The notes: generated from the sequence alone by a model not told the origin. Counted from the stretch's first letter, positions 1 to 10,448 are shown. The stretch: DNA of 64,000 bases from Malachius bipustulatus (GCA_910589415.1 OU342630.1:62802186-62866185), one strand, 5' to 3'. Numbers and translations are program-made.

Positions 1-182
1 GTTTCCGTTAAAATAACGAAGTAGGTGTCAACTTCCGGTATTTCCGGAAGTGCGGCCATCTTGAAAATATTTTCATTGAATTTCTCGTGGTCACTTATGT
101 CTGGAAATTTTTTATTTTGAGGTTATAGGCCCATTAGTTTCCGAGATATGGCCGGTGGCCAGCCTTGAACAGACACCCTGTA
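1..182. mobile_element. Right end of a CAGGGTG-type DNA element (partial)
   Basis: The stretch ends in CACCCTGTA at about 174-182, the same terminus seen on several complete inverted-repeat elements elsewhere in this window. The inside has the character of such insect elements (AT-rich, with the phrase TTTCCGAGATATGG). The left end lies outside the window, so length and family cannot be given. No coding sequence is visible. Confidence 0.55.
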
Positions 183-317
183 CTAGAATTCCTATGAATT
201 TGCATAAGAAAACTAGCTTTTTGCATATCCGTTAGGTATTACATAAATTATGTTTTTCACATAGTTTTTACTTCTTTTGTAGCTTATTAGCTTTAATTAT
301 TGACATTTCAGCCAGTC

Positions 318-329
318 AAGTAATTGATC
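318..329 (+). repeat. Target-site duplication, left copy (AAGTAATTGATC)
   Basis: The 12-mer AAGTAATTGATC occurs here and again at 2727-2738, exactly bracketing the non-LTR retrotransposon. The first two or three bases of the right copy could also belong to the GAA tail, so the secure duplication is 9-12 bp. This is the signature of target-primed reverse transcription. Confidence 0.8.
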
Positions 330-381
330 CACAGGCGTGGAGAGCGCCTGTGCATGTTTTTGATTGAACAGCAATTGGCAG

Positions 382-808
382 TAAAATAGCCTTTTCAAAC
401 TGCCTAATAGACGTTTGTATACTTGGAGATCGCCTCAAGATGCCCCAGGACATGTCGTCAGAAATCAGATAAATTACATTCTAATTAACAGAAGGTTTAA
501 AAACGCCGTTACATCAATGAAAACATATCCGAGTGCAGACATTGGATCAGATCACAACCCGTTGGTTGGGACAGTTAAACTCAAGCTGAAAAGGGCAAAT
601 AAACGAAAAACTGGCAAATATGACCTAACACAACTAAAAAATGTGGAGATAAAGCACAATGATGTACAACAATATATTATAAGACAAGAAATTACCCGGG
701 CGGAAGAGGTCACTGATATACAGACGAAAATTAACAAACTACAAGAGATTAATGAAAAATTCTTGAAAAACATCTACGTGCGAAAAGAATTAAAAGAAAA
801 TCATGGAT
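382..808 (+). pseudogene. Endonuclease C-terminal fragment of the non-LTR element
   Basis: The reading frame around 385-808 encodes a conserved block with RRLYTWRSPQD, RNQINYILINRRF and GSDHNPLV. The SDH motif is the catalytic histidine block at the end of exonuclease/endonuclease/phosphatase-fold nucleases of non-LTR elements. The N-terminal half, with the other metal-binding residues, is absent. A shifted frame just upstream (363-385) still resembles the family, so there is an indel near 382. The frame stops at 808-810. It cannot encode an active nuclease. Confidence 0.85.
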
Positions 809-1076
809 AACAGATAATATATTGGATATGATGGAGAGCAGGCGAGAACTTAAAGGGAGAGACAACGTAAGATATAAACAGATCGACAAGGAAATAAAGA
901 AAGAGATTAAAATAGCTAATAACAAATAGCTAGAAGAACAATGCCAAGAAATAGAAGACCTAGAACACAAATACGACTCATTCAACCTCCACAAAAAAGT
1001 CAAAGAGGCGGCAGGACTTTACAGACCAAAAAGAACTGCAATATTAACAGACAGCCAAGGAAACATAATAATTAAC

Positions 1077-2588
1077 TTGGAAGAAATTAAAAACCGCTGG
1101 AAAGAATATGTAGAAAAAACGTTCACAGACGATAGACGAAATGCCGAATACAAAAACAACTGTGGCACGGGGCCCTTAATTGAACATGATGAGGTAAAAG
1201 CTGCTATACAGTCGATGAAGGATGGCAAGGCAACAGGACCAGATAATTTCCACTCCGAATTCCTGGATAGTGCTGGAACTTATGGATAGTACAGGAATAG
1301 AGTGGCTCACAACAATATTTAACGATATTTATAACTCGGGTATCATTCCAAGCAACTGGCTGAAATCTACCTTCATAACTCTGCCCAAAACGCCGAATCC
1401 AAAAACATGCGGAGATTATAGATTATTATATTTATCAGCCTCATGAGCCATCTCCTGAAAGCGTTCCTGAAAATAATTAATCGGAGAATACACCAAAAGT
1501 GTGAGAGCCATATAACTCGAACACAGTTTGGCTTCCGAGATGCCCTGGGTACAAGAGAAGCCCTCTGCGCTGTCCAAGTTTTGTTTCAACGTTGTAGAGA
1601 TGTCGGCTGTGATGTATACGTATGTTTTGTTGATTATCAGAAAGCCTTTGATAGAATTAAACACGATGACTTGATGTCGATGCTTCAGACGGTTGATCTG
1701 GATGACAGAGACCTTCATATAGTTAATAATATTTACTATACAATCAGTCAGCAGTCGTCAGAATAGGAGATCAGTTAACAGAAGAAATTGCAATAAGAAG
1801 AGGCGTGAGGCGGGGCTGTGTGCTATCTCCATTGCTCTTCAACTTGTACTCAGAGCACATTATGAAACTGGCTTTGGACGATCTCGACGAGGGAATTCTT
1901 ATAAATGGTGAACGTCTGAACAACATCAGATACGCAGACGATACGATTGTATTTGCGGATAGCTTGGAAGGTCTACAATCCCTGATAACACACATGGCGG
2001 ACGTCAGTCAAAGATAAGGACTCGACTTCAATATAAAGAAAACGAAGTATATGGTCATTACTAAAAAGCAAGCTTCACTCGGTCAACTATCAGTCAACCA
2101 GCAACCGATTACAAGGGTTGGAAGTTATACCTACATACCTGGGCACGAACCTAAATGATCAATGGGATCACTCAGTGGAGATTAAGTAAAGAATTGAAAA
2201 AGCAAGATCAGCTTTCATCAAAATGGGATCCATATTCAGGAGTCGCAACCTTAAGTTGAAAATCAAGATACGCTTACTGAGATGCTACGTGTTCTCAGTT
2301 CTGTTTTATGGAGTAGAGTCCTGGACATTATCCGAGGCATCTATGAAGAAACTCGAAGCTTTTTTTGAGATGTGGTGCTACAGGCGCATACTAAGAATCT
2401 CCTGGGTGAACCATATCAGCAACAAAGAGGTATTACGCAGAGTCAGTAGAGACTGTATAATCGTCAACAGTGTGAAACGACGGAAACTCGAATACCTGGG
2501 CCACATAATGCGCAACGAACATCGATATCGTCTATTACAGCTGATCCTGCAAAGATCTATAGCAGAAGAGGTCTAGGAAGAAGAAGAA
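1077..2588 (+). pseudogene. Reverse transcriptase and C-terminal region, multiply frameshifted
   Basis: Six or more blocks in different frames together cover the fingers, palm and thumb of a non-LTR reverse transcriptase. The catalytic YADD box is intact near 1932-1943, and the preceding Asp block is in DYQKAFDRI near 1633. The last block (2223-2576) holds the family's conserved post-RT region. Breaks between blocks (stops near 1287, 1446, 1765, 2015 and 2187) rule out a functional protein. The copy appears to have decayed in place after insertion, since its ends and duplication are still readable. Confidence 0.88.
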
Positions 2589-2710
2589 TCTCCTGGCTGC
2601 AGAATTTACGTAAATGGTTCAACATGAGCACTACAGGACTATTTAGAACAGCAGTGAATAAAGTCAGAATAACCATGTTAATAATAGCCAACATCCTGAA
2701 GGGATAGGCA

Positions 2711-2729
2711 CTACAAGAAGAAGAAGAAG
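2711..2729 (+). repeat. AAG/GAA microsatellite tail of the retrotransposon
   Basis: A short run of AAG repeats directly follows the coding remnant and abuts the target-site duplication. This family of insect elements typically ends in such a short repeat rather than poly(A). Confidence 0.75.
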
Positions 2730-2738
2730 TAATTGATC
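2727..2738 (+). repeat. Target-site duplication, right copy
   Basis: Second copy of AAGTAATTGATC, directly after the GAA tail. See the left copy at 318-329. Confidence 0.8.
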
Positions 2739-4633
2739 GCGGTAAAGTTTACGGCGGTTGTAATCTGCTATTACCTGTAATCTGCTATCAGCATATATCG
2801 GCAGTTTGCCGCTCACTTTAGTTAAGTTCCTTAGCTAACATCACGATCCGCTTTACTTATATTCTTGTGATTAACATCTGTCTAAACTTTATATCACGTT
2901 CATATAAAAAATGTGAATAGGAAAAAAAAGAGCTATTTTTTCTTGAATATTTGAAGTTTTACATGAAATACCTAATTAACAAGCAATGCTAATTTCATCG
3001 CCCGCAGGAGAGTAAAATAAACAAAGATAAATAGGAAAGTATACTCAAATAATTGTCGATAGTCAACCCCGTACGTTTTCTCCCATTATTCAGAAAGCTC
3101 AAGAAAATAAAATCCACCAAATGATAAAGCTTGATAGATTGAACTTAATTACAAAAAGTTAGGTAATAAATATTCTGTTTACCTGCTTCTACATGGGGAT
3201 TGGCTGGATGCATAACAATACCATAAGTTGTCTTTACCAAGACGAAAGAGAAAAATATCGATCAGAAGATAGAGATGAGGAAGCATTGAGTTTGTCCGTC
3301 CAATTGGATCAGTCAGCTTCATATATCACTGACGTCGTTATTTTACTTTTCTTGCTTACTTACCTAATAGTTATTCGTGAATGTTTACATTCTGCTGTTA
3401 TTGCGCGATAGGTAGGTACACTACCAGCAATATCAAATAATTTATAATAGTTTCAAATTTAAATAGTCTCAGTGAGGCTAGGGACAACTTGATTAATGGT
3501 TCAAAATCTTACTGAGTTCCTGCAATATGTAACTTCTAAGAAGGATCACCAAAAAAGACATACCAGTCAAATTGCATTACTTATTCTTTAGTTACATTTA
3601 TCACATCTAAAATTCATAGAATACTCAACCGAGATAAAAATGATTAATTATTTAACAAACAAAAAAACAGGTACAAGAAAACGCGCACAAAGAAACTATG
3701 CAACGTGCAATGTTTCGCGTATAATTTCAAAATGAAAAAGATGGAGAATTTCTGCCTTCCCTTGAGCTTCGGCTCATCCTTTCGACTAAATACGGGAAGA
3801 CAATAGCCGTCTGGTGATCCATGCAGAGTCATCCGAATACCACGGTTGATTAGAGAAGTTTTTCCTTTGTATGATTGTCATGCTAATAACGGCGGGTATT
3901 TGAATATCGCCATTTGCATCCCTGTGAGCCCGCCTCGTTAGATACCGCTGTGATTCTTGTGCTTCCACCATCCTTTTCTCTTCTAAATGCGGGAAAAATT
4001 ATGCCTGCAGGTATTTAATGTTACCGAGTAAGCCTGGAAATGTTGAAGGAGAAGTCGTTACATGTCCTTTATCGACCTAACCGGAACATCACCACAGGAG
4101 ATATATACCAGAGGACCACGTCTCAAATCCCCAGGGGGTGGATAATTATATAAACGTAGGATAAGTAGGATAAGAAGGGAGTATCAACTTAAGAACTGAA
4201 ATAAAAATTAACTAATATTAGAGTGTTTCCTGTTTGAGAGCACACTTACGAAATATATACCTAAGTATAAAATGGCGCTTTCAAAACAAGAGATATTTCC
4301 GGTTTAAGTTTTAGTGCATATTTCGAAGCAAATGCTCAACAACAACATGAAGACACAACCAGTTAAAAAAGTTTCAAAAGTTTCCAGGCCAGTTCAGCCA
4401 ACCATATTTTATGAAAATTTTAAAGATTGTATTTGTACAAATTATTGATGACGCCACTGCTTAAAAGATGACGATGCTGAGCTATGGAACTAACGAATAA
4501 TAATAATTCGAGTAAATTTATTTCTATTGTTGCAGCGTATAAAGCTAGGTACGCACTAGCGATTTTTAGTCGCGCGACTGTTTGGCCGCAAAAATGCAAA
4601 AATGAAACATTAATGTTCTAATAATATATGCTA
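2739..4633. other. AT-rich noncoding stretch
   Basis: No recognisable gene or element. Open frames at 3193-3408 (+) and 3786-3971 (-) have no motif I recognise. The latter lies in a slightly GC-richer patch (3800-3980) and could be a decayed coding fragment. Confidence 0.5.
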
Positions 4634-4635
4634 TA

Positions 4636-5544
4636 CAGGGTGTTTTAAAACACCCAGTATGATACCCTGATGTGATATGCTGATAGATACCCTGCCTTGT
4701 TCTAAGAAAAAAGGCAAATGTACCGTTTTCAAGTTACAGGGTGTAAAAAATTCATTTATTCGACGATATATCTCAGAAATTGGTTGAGGTACAGAACCCA
4801 GTTTTAGTACACATCTTATATCCAGTGATTGATTTATTAGACCCTCAGGAATATTTATCATCACTAACCGATGCATTATCTCGGAAAATGAGAAAATTAG
4901 AGTAATTCCTCCTCCCAAAGCTCTCCAAATGGTGATAAAAAAATTCAAAAACTAAAATTTAATCGCGAAAATCGTCTCCCGGAGGTTTTCTCTCGGCGAT
5001 AACATATTATCTACTTTTTGCGGGCTAATTGACTTTTTTTATGGCAGTGAAATAAATTATAAAATAAAATGATCAAAAACAAGTCATGTTTTTGTCCACA
5101 ACAAAATATGTTGCCACTTTTATGTTTTTTATCATAAAATACTGTTTTTCTTGAAGACAGTTCACATTGAAGCTTTTGACCAGGAGCATCTTTTTATGTA
5201 TAAAAAATCACAGTTTAAAATAATGCCAATTTTCCCAGTGTCGTAGAAATTAGGGGAGAACAATTTAAAAAAAATTAAGTAACCCAAAAATCTACGGCAC
5301 AACCATAAAGAAATGAATTTAAGTAAAAACTCAAAAAGTAAATAATATTAATGATAAGATAAAAAAAATTCAGTTTCATATTTTCAACGGTTCCTGATAT
5401 TCCTCCGTCAAAAAACTAAAAAAAAAATCTTTTTACTCGAACTTTGTGGATCTACAAACCTATGTTAAAAGGAACTTTTTTTCTCAGAACGCGCCATAAG
5501 GAATCATTCTCTTCAATTTTCGACACATGTTTTGAAACACCCTG
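4636..5544. mobile_element. Non-autonomous TA/CAGGGTG element, ~0.9 kb
   Basis: The element begins TA-CAGGGTGTTTT (TA at 4634-4635) and ends AAACACCCTG-TA (TA at 5545-5546). Subterminal sequence is also related in inverted orientation: GTTCTAAGAAAAAAGG near 4698 against TTTTTTTCTCAGAACG near 5475. TA duplication and CAGGGTG ends fit a Tc1/mariner-like (IS630) non-autonomous element, but no transposase is visible. A perfect 18-bp palindrome, GGGTGTTTTAAAACACCC, sits at the left end (4638-4655). The 105-residue minus-strand open frame inside (4631-4948) is a chance product of the element. Confidence 0.75.
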
Positions 5545-5843
5545 TATATTAAATTATCGCGTAATTAAAAAGTCGTGGGTCGATCTCATTGATAACTTCA
5601 AGTAACTAAACGGTAATTTTAAAAGAACTGGTTTTTATAAGAAATACATGTTAATTTACATAATATGTCTATAGTTGAGAGTGTTTTTTTTTTTTAATCT
5701 AGACATTGATCGACACTTTCTACCTGGGACTGCACCAAATTTTTATTCCTGGAATTCTATCGCCTCCTGCTTTGGATTTTAAAGGTAATTTTTGTACTTG
5801 TTTTGTTAGCCATGGTTGGAGTTTCTTAAGTTATATTTCAATG

Positions 5844-5851
5844 ATCTATAG
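5844..5851 (+). repeat. 8-bp target-site duplication, left copy (ATCTATAG)
   Basis: ATCTATAG is repeated at 7744-7751, immediately outside the matching inverted repeats of the composite element. Eight-bp duplications are typical of hAT (and P) superfamily insertions. Confidence 0.75.
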
Positions 5852-5872
5852 CGAGGGGTAAACCACTGAGGA

Positions 5873-6015
5873 AGTAGGTGTACATCATAGAGGACGAAGT
5901 ATTGAGGAAGTACGAGGAAGTAAGGAAGAAGTATGAGGAAGTACGAGGAAGTACGAGGAATTACGAGCAAGTATGAGGAAGTACGAGGAAGTACGAGGAA
6001 GTGTAGAGGAATTAT
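5873..6015 (+). repeat. GGAAGTACGA tandem array (left)
   Basis: About a dozen imperfect copies of GAGGAAGTACGAGGAAGTA-type units lie just inside the left inverted repeat of the composite element. The same unit, in the same orientation, recurs near the right end (7566-7712). Subterminal repeats of this kind are often transposase-binding sites in hAT elements; that role is inferred. Confidence 0.8.
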
Positions 6016-6079
6016 TGAGGAAGTTACCGTAAATTACTTTATATGCAGTGTGACCCATTTGTTTTTGAAACAGCCTATA

Positions 6080-6930
6080 CAGTGTGGAAAAGCCAAATGG
6101 AAAAAATTCTATAATAAATAAATGAGACGCGTGCGAAAAAGCGCTCGGAGACGTCGATTAGTTTTTTTGGTTACGTATTTTTTTCAATGAAAACTTTTTA
6201 TACAGGGTGTGTCATCTATAACAGTGGTCAATACCAACTTTCTCATTTCAAATCAAACACCCTATACCTATATTATTTTATTTTGAGATTGCCTGAAAAA
6301 ATATAATAATAATGGTGTTTATAATTCAAATTTGTAAGGAGTGATTTTTGAGTTATAAACAAATGAAAATTGCAATTCTTTAATTTCAAAACAGTGTACA
6401 CCGATAACGGCTCAAGATGTTAAAAAACGGCTTACATGTCCCTATCTTAACTTTTCATGTAGTACCCTATTAGAATTTAAAATTTTAAGAAAATCTGATA
6501 ATTTTCATCACCCTGTATGAAAATTTAAACTATCTAAATAAGGTACTAAATGAAAAGTTAAGATAGGGACATGTAAGCCGTTTTCCGACAACTTGAGCCG
6601 TTATAAGTGTATCTATACACTGTTTTGAAAACGAAAAATTGCGATTTTCATTTGTTTATAACTCAAAAATCACTCGTTACAAATTTGAATTATAAACACC
6701 ATTATTATTACATTTTTTCAGGCAACCTGAAACTAAAATAATATGTATAGGGTGTTTGATTTTAAATACAAAAGTTGGTATTGACCACTGTTACATGACA
6801 CACCCTGTATAAAAAGTTTTCATTGAAAAAAATGCGTAACCAAAAATACTAATCGACGTGTCCGAGCGCTTTTTCGCACGCGTCTCATTTATTTATTACA
6901 GAATTTATTCCATTTGGCTTTTCCACACTG
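6080..6930. mobile_element. Palindromic (foldback) element with ~400-bp arms
   Basis: Sequence from 6080 reads again in reverse complement up to 6930 (CAGTGTGGAAAAGCC at the left, GGCTTTTCCACACTG at the right), flanked by TA. The arms run to about 6482 and from about 6523, with a ~40-bp spacer. Each arm also contains a second terminus, TA-CAGGGTGTGTCAT (6200 on the left, mirrored near 6809), so an inner palindromic element may sit inside an outer one. The spacer itself has CACCCTGTA near 6510. The arms are highly similar, suggesting recent origin or correction. No protein is encoded. The element interrupts the hAT-like element. Confidence 0.85.
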
Positions 6931-6984
6931 TATAATCTTAATTTATGGTGCGATTTTAAAGAAATTTCTTTTAAATCATAGAGC

Positions 6985-7266
6985 TTGATAAACTATATTT
7001 TGGAAGCAAAAAGCGTCTCATTCCTACAAAATCCAAGGCCTACTAGATCAGTGTTTAGGGAAACTACTCGGAAATTAGCTCCACTTCCGATGAAGATAAT
7101 GAATGATGTCACTGTTTCTCTTGACGATTCCACTGATACGGAAGATAACACTGACGATAGTGTTAGTTCGAAGATAAAAGGCAGGGTAGAAGGTGAAAGT
7201 GAAAATCACGCTAATGAAGCAAAATTCCGAGCAAAAACCTTGCACTTTGGTACAATTTTTTTTTCC
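6985..7266 (+). pseudogene. Acidic coding-like fragment inside the hAT-like element
   Basis: An open frame with a basic/proline-containing start (PRPTRSVFRETTRKLAPLP) followed by an acidic Ser/Asp/Thr stretch (SLDDSTDTEDNTDDS). It lies directly upstream of an exon-like segment with a splice acceptor, so it may be the preceding exon of the same gene, perhaps read into its intron. I do not recognise a domain. The ATG at 6985 may be internal, since the upstream part was displaced by the palindrome ending at 6930. Confidence 0.35.
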
Positions 7267-7307
7267 TAAATGTGTGTTTGTTAATCTGCTTTTATTATTA
7301 TTTTTAG

Positions 7308-7524
7308 ACTGACAAATATAACGCGTTTTTTTATGACGAAATATGGTATGTAGGCAGAATCATTGAAAACACAACTGACAACCAATAATGCAAAATTCAG
7401 CTTTTGCGACAAGATTTGGATTCAATCTGGTATGGCCCAAAACCGAGCCCTAACCCAAGACATTGCAACAGTGGACGAAAAATATATATTTGACGGTCCT
7501 ATAAATTTACTTGGCAATTTATGA
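7308..7524 (+). pseudogene. Terminal-exon-like coding fragment, frameshifted
   Basis: A T-rich tract ending TTTTTAG (7301-7307) looks like a splice acceptor. It is followed by codons for DKYNAFFYDEIWYVGRI, then a stop, CKIQLLRQDLDSIWYGP, and after a frameshift near 7450 QDIATVDEKYIFDGPINL, with a stop at 7522-7524. The pattern (YD..WYVGRI...W...YIF.GP) resembles C-terminal modules I associate with proteins carried by insect DNA transposons, but I cannot name the family. It has at least one in-frame stop and one shift. It lies wholly within the hAT-like element. Confidence 0.5.
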
Positions 7525-7565
7525 ATTTGAGGGGATATACCTACAAAGAATAATTACTTGGGGAG

Positions 7566-7712
7566 TGAGGAAGTCGAAGGAAGTACGAGGATGTATGGAG
7601 GAAGTACGAGGAAGTATGGAGGAAGTATGAGGAAGTGCGAGGAAGTACAAGCGGAAGTATGGAGGAAGTACGAGGAAGTATGAGGAATTATTTGACAAAA
7701 AGGAAGTAGGTG
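7566..7712 (+). repeat. GGAAGTACGA tandem array (right)
   Basis: Irregular tandem copies of GAGGAAGTACGAGGAAGTATG units just inside the right inverted repeat of the composite element, matching the left array in unit and direction. Confidence 0.8.
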
Positions 7713-7743
7713 TACAAAATATGACTCAGTGGTTTGCCTCTCG

Positions 7744-7751
7744 ATCTATAG
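7744..7751 (+). repeat. 8-bp target-site duplication, right copy
   Basis: Second copy of ATCTATAG, just outside the right inverted repeat of the hAT-like element. Confidence 0.75.
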
Positions 7752-8810
7752 TTACTGGATCTAAATCTGCGACTAAGACTTAATTCAAATTTTGTACATA
7801 GCTTAGTAAACTTTGTTACAAGATATATACAGGTATAAGAATATTATACATAATATCTCAACGTAAGTTCCGATAGAACTTTAGATAATCGAATGGAAAG
7901 AAAATGAATTTTTAAACCAGAAATCTCTTTTAATCTCAGAAAATTACAAGGTAGATGAAAACACTCAAAAAAGTAAACAGAAAGCTGAGAACAAAAGCAA
8001 GATAAGAAGGGATTCTATCAAAATACACTTTATATTCCTGCGAAGACCGATGGCTTTTGCAAGATAAATATACTAATATAGAGTTCCTGCAGCCGTGGAA
8101 TTGAAGGAAATATCAAGTAATAAATATAATGGAGACCAGCAGCTGAAATTTACTTTGGAAACTTTCGCTGAAGCTCTTCCACTACTCGCAGAAATAATCT
8201 ATTACGAAAAGGAGTATAAGTATACATACCTACCTGAAATATTAAAGTTTCAGTCCAACGTCTTTGAACATTTTGGCACGATAAATATTTACCATAAAAT
8301 ACACATACCTCCTACGATAATTATACTAACGAAGTACTACGAAAAGGCATGCAATATATAACTCAAATAAGACACGACATGCCCTGTTTTAAAGCAAATA
8401 ATTTTTTATAAAATCCCTTCAAGGGGATTACCTATACGTTTTTATCATAGTTTACCAAGCTAAATGAAATTTTGTGGTTATAATATAAATTGTTAAATAT
8501 TGAGATACACCTTAAGATTGTTGATATAGAATTAACAACAAGCCAATGAATGATTACGTAACCTTTAAAATGCCATTAACAAGTTATATAATGTTAATAT
8601 TAATTAAATCTTAAATTAGTTTGTTTATGAATCGTTTTTGCTACCCATCGCAACTAAGCAATATGCCCTCCGAAGTTTCCTCTGCTCCAGTTTGCTTTGA
8701 ATAATTATTATGAGAAGAGAGGAATGGGTTGTACCTACTTTAAAGTCAAAAAACGGACCATACCCTGTCCTACGCATCAATATGTTTTATCATAATATGT
8801 ATACAGGGTT
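7752..8810. other. AT-rich noncoding stretch
   Basis: Nothing recognisable. A plus-strand open frame at 8095-8361 (88 residues, rich in Tyr, Lys and Ile) has no known motif and no codon signature that I would trust. A terminus-like TA-CAGGGTTCGCC lies at 8812-8823 without a visible partner. Confidence 0.45.
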
Positions 8811-9307
8811 CGCCTATAGCTTGGAGCTTAAAGGATGTTTTTGTTATTTTATTTAATTGATGTTGTAATTAATTTTATGTATAGTGACTCTCAATAGCAG
8901 TGTGGATAAAATAGAGTGTACACTTTTTGATTGAACAGCCGCCATCTTGCGTTTGGTACAATAAGAATGAAGGAAAACGTATCAAAATGTGTAGCTGCTA
9001 AGATTGTAAGTAAGTTTTTTTGCTTAGTACCTCGGTACCAATATGGTACCATTTGAAAAAAATGAATCCAGCTCAAAAAATCATTCCGGTGCGCATAATT
9101 TGTCCATAAATCACTTAATTTAGTACTTTGAACAAAAATTCGATTTTTCTAGCATTAGATGATCCAATTGGAGTAAAACGAAATAGTCATGGCACACTAT
9201 AATTGAGAAATAAAAAATTAAATTAAAACAAATTTGACATTTAAAATGGTACTTATGTGGTATTGTTGGATTCGTACAAGTGTATAGAATCCAAAAATAT
9301 AATAATA

Positions 9308-9493
9308 TATAGGGTGTCCCATCTAAAAATAAAAAGTTGGTAGCATTTCCGGAAAAACCGGATGTGGGAAAAAATTCAATTATCTGTTAAAAAGTGCGCT
9401 CTATCGAGAATATGCGACGTACCAAATTTCAAAAAATTATCTCAAAAAATAAAGAAAAAAAAAGGGGGGTACCATGCCTGTGACACACACTGT
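9308..9493. mobile_element. Short decayed CAGGGTG-type element
   Basis: Begins TATAGGGTGTCCCATC and ends GTGACACACACTGTATA, a degenerate version of the CAGGGTGT...ACACCCTG ends seen elsewhere. It is about 185 bp long and noncoding. The terminal match is imperfect, so it could be two unrelated ends. Confidence 0.4.
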
Positions 9494-10448
9494 ATACTAA
9501 ACGTAACTTTAGGCAATAAGGACATTAAATGTAGAAGTTTTTCTGAGTAAAATTTTCTGTCCGTTGATTTTTAATGGTCACTAAATTTATCACGATATTT
9601 TTTTTAAAAGCACTAGAATCGAATAAAAATGTCCTCTTAATTTTTTAATATGCGAAGAACAATTCCTAAATAACGGCTGTAAGAATAAGACGATATTCTG
9701 AAACATTTATAGCGTAAAAATTTATTTGAGTTTCGTTTGATCCATGACTTCTGGGACACTCAGTATAATAAATTCAAATTTTATGGAGCTAAATGTAAAA
9801 ACTTATTTAAAAATCGGAAATTATGAATAATTCACTGGTCACATATTACATCAAGTGCACTGTAAAGTAAAAATCCATTACTGCGGATAAATATGACTAC
9901 CCACGTTGCTGCTGAGACACCCAAGTATAGCAACAGTGGCTATTCACTTTTTTCATAAAACGGCCAATATTACCATAAATTTGATCCTAACAGCGTTTCA
10001 TTCTGAAAGGTTAAAATGAAATAAATTGCAATCAAAACTGAAGATATAGCCCACTCCATTTTAATACTAACTCTAAGGTAAGTTATTAACAATTTTCTTC
10101 TTGAGGAAGTTTGCGAGTATCTGCGTGCACCAGATTAGGGCAAGCAGTTGTACAAATGATCTCGCATCTTCAGTAATTTGTCTTGGGGGGAGGGAACTTT
10201 CCCCAAGTGGATATCCCTAATAGACATACAATCAATGGCGATTGAAGGCGCAACCGGTGTTTGTACATTACGAACAGGGCTTGAGACCCCTCAGGACTAC
10301 TTATGAACACTTTGAGAGGATGTCATGAAACATAATTTCTACGCGGAAAGTCGGGCCCCGTTAATTAAAATTAAGCTTATTTACATATTGATTTTTCCAA
10401 TTTGTATTTAAACATTTGAATCAGAGGGGTGGATTTAATTGGATCAAA
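9494..10448. other. AT-rich noncoding stretch
   Basis: No gene. GGGACACTCAGTATA near 9754-9768 resembles an eroded right terminus of the CAGGGTG type, so part of this stretch may be an old element whose left end I cannot locate. Confidence 0.4.

Larger units (their letters stand above)
330..2726 (+). mobile_element. 5'-truncated non-LTR retrotransposon (endonuclease-RT), decayed
   Basis: This is a non-LTR retrotransposon copy bounded by the 12-bp duplication at 318-329 and 2727-2738. It encodes the end of an apurinic-type endonuclease (SDHNPLV) followed by a reverse transcriptase with recognisable core blocks: ATGPD near 1239, FGFRDALGTREAL near 1530, DYQKAFDRI near 1635, RRGCVLSPLLFNLY near 1808 and RYADDTIVFADS near 1930. 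A conserved C-terminal region (YGVESWTL, WCYRRILRISW, RKLEYLGHIMRN) ends near 2707, and the element closes in an AAGAAG repeat. The front of the endonuclease is missing, as expected for a 5'-truncated insertion. Several frameshifts and stops break the frame (for example near 810, 928, 1287, 1446, 1765 and 2015). It matches the abundant insect endonuclease-reverse transcriptase family related to RTE-type elements; the exact clade is not settled here. Confidence 0.93.
5852..7743. mobile_element. hAT-like composite element, 1.9 kb, 8-bp TSD
   Basis: The terminal inverted repeats are CGAGGGGTAAACCACTGAG on the left and, read inward, CGAGAGGCAAACCACTGAG on the right: 17 of 19 identical. They are flanked by ATCTATAG on both sides. 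Inside, in order, are a GGAAGTACGA tandem array, a long palindromic element inserted at a TA (6080-6930), a coding-like exon remnant (6985-7524), and a second GGAAGTA array. The 8-bp duplication suggests hAT, though the terminus does not begin with the usual CA, so the superfamily is tentative. No transposase domain is visible; if one existed it has been deleted or replaced. Confidence 0.7.

Noticed and set aside
56..60. CRISPR-like or operon-like features
   Set aside because: The tandem arrays at 5.9 and 7.6 kb are contiguous without spacers and sit inside a eukaryotic DNA transposon; nothing prokaryotic is present.
4631..4948. 105-residue minus-strand open frame as a gene
   Set aside because: It begins at the element terminus and lies wholly within the noncoding 4636-5544 element; no motif.
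8095..8361. 88-residue plus-strand frame as a gene
   Set aside because: Composition follows the A/T-rich DNA; no motif, no splice or promoter context.
356..8939. Identical 16-mer TTTTTGATTGAACAGC at about 357 and 8924 as a repeat pair
   Set aside because: Flanks diverge immediately on both sides; likely chance or an uninformative relic.
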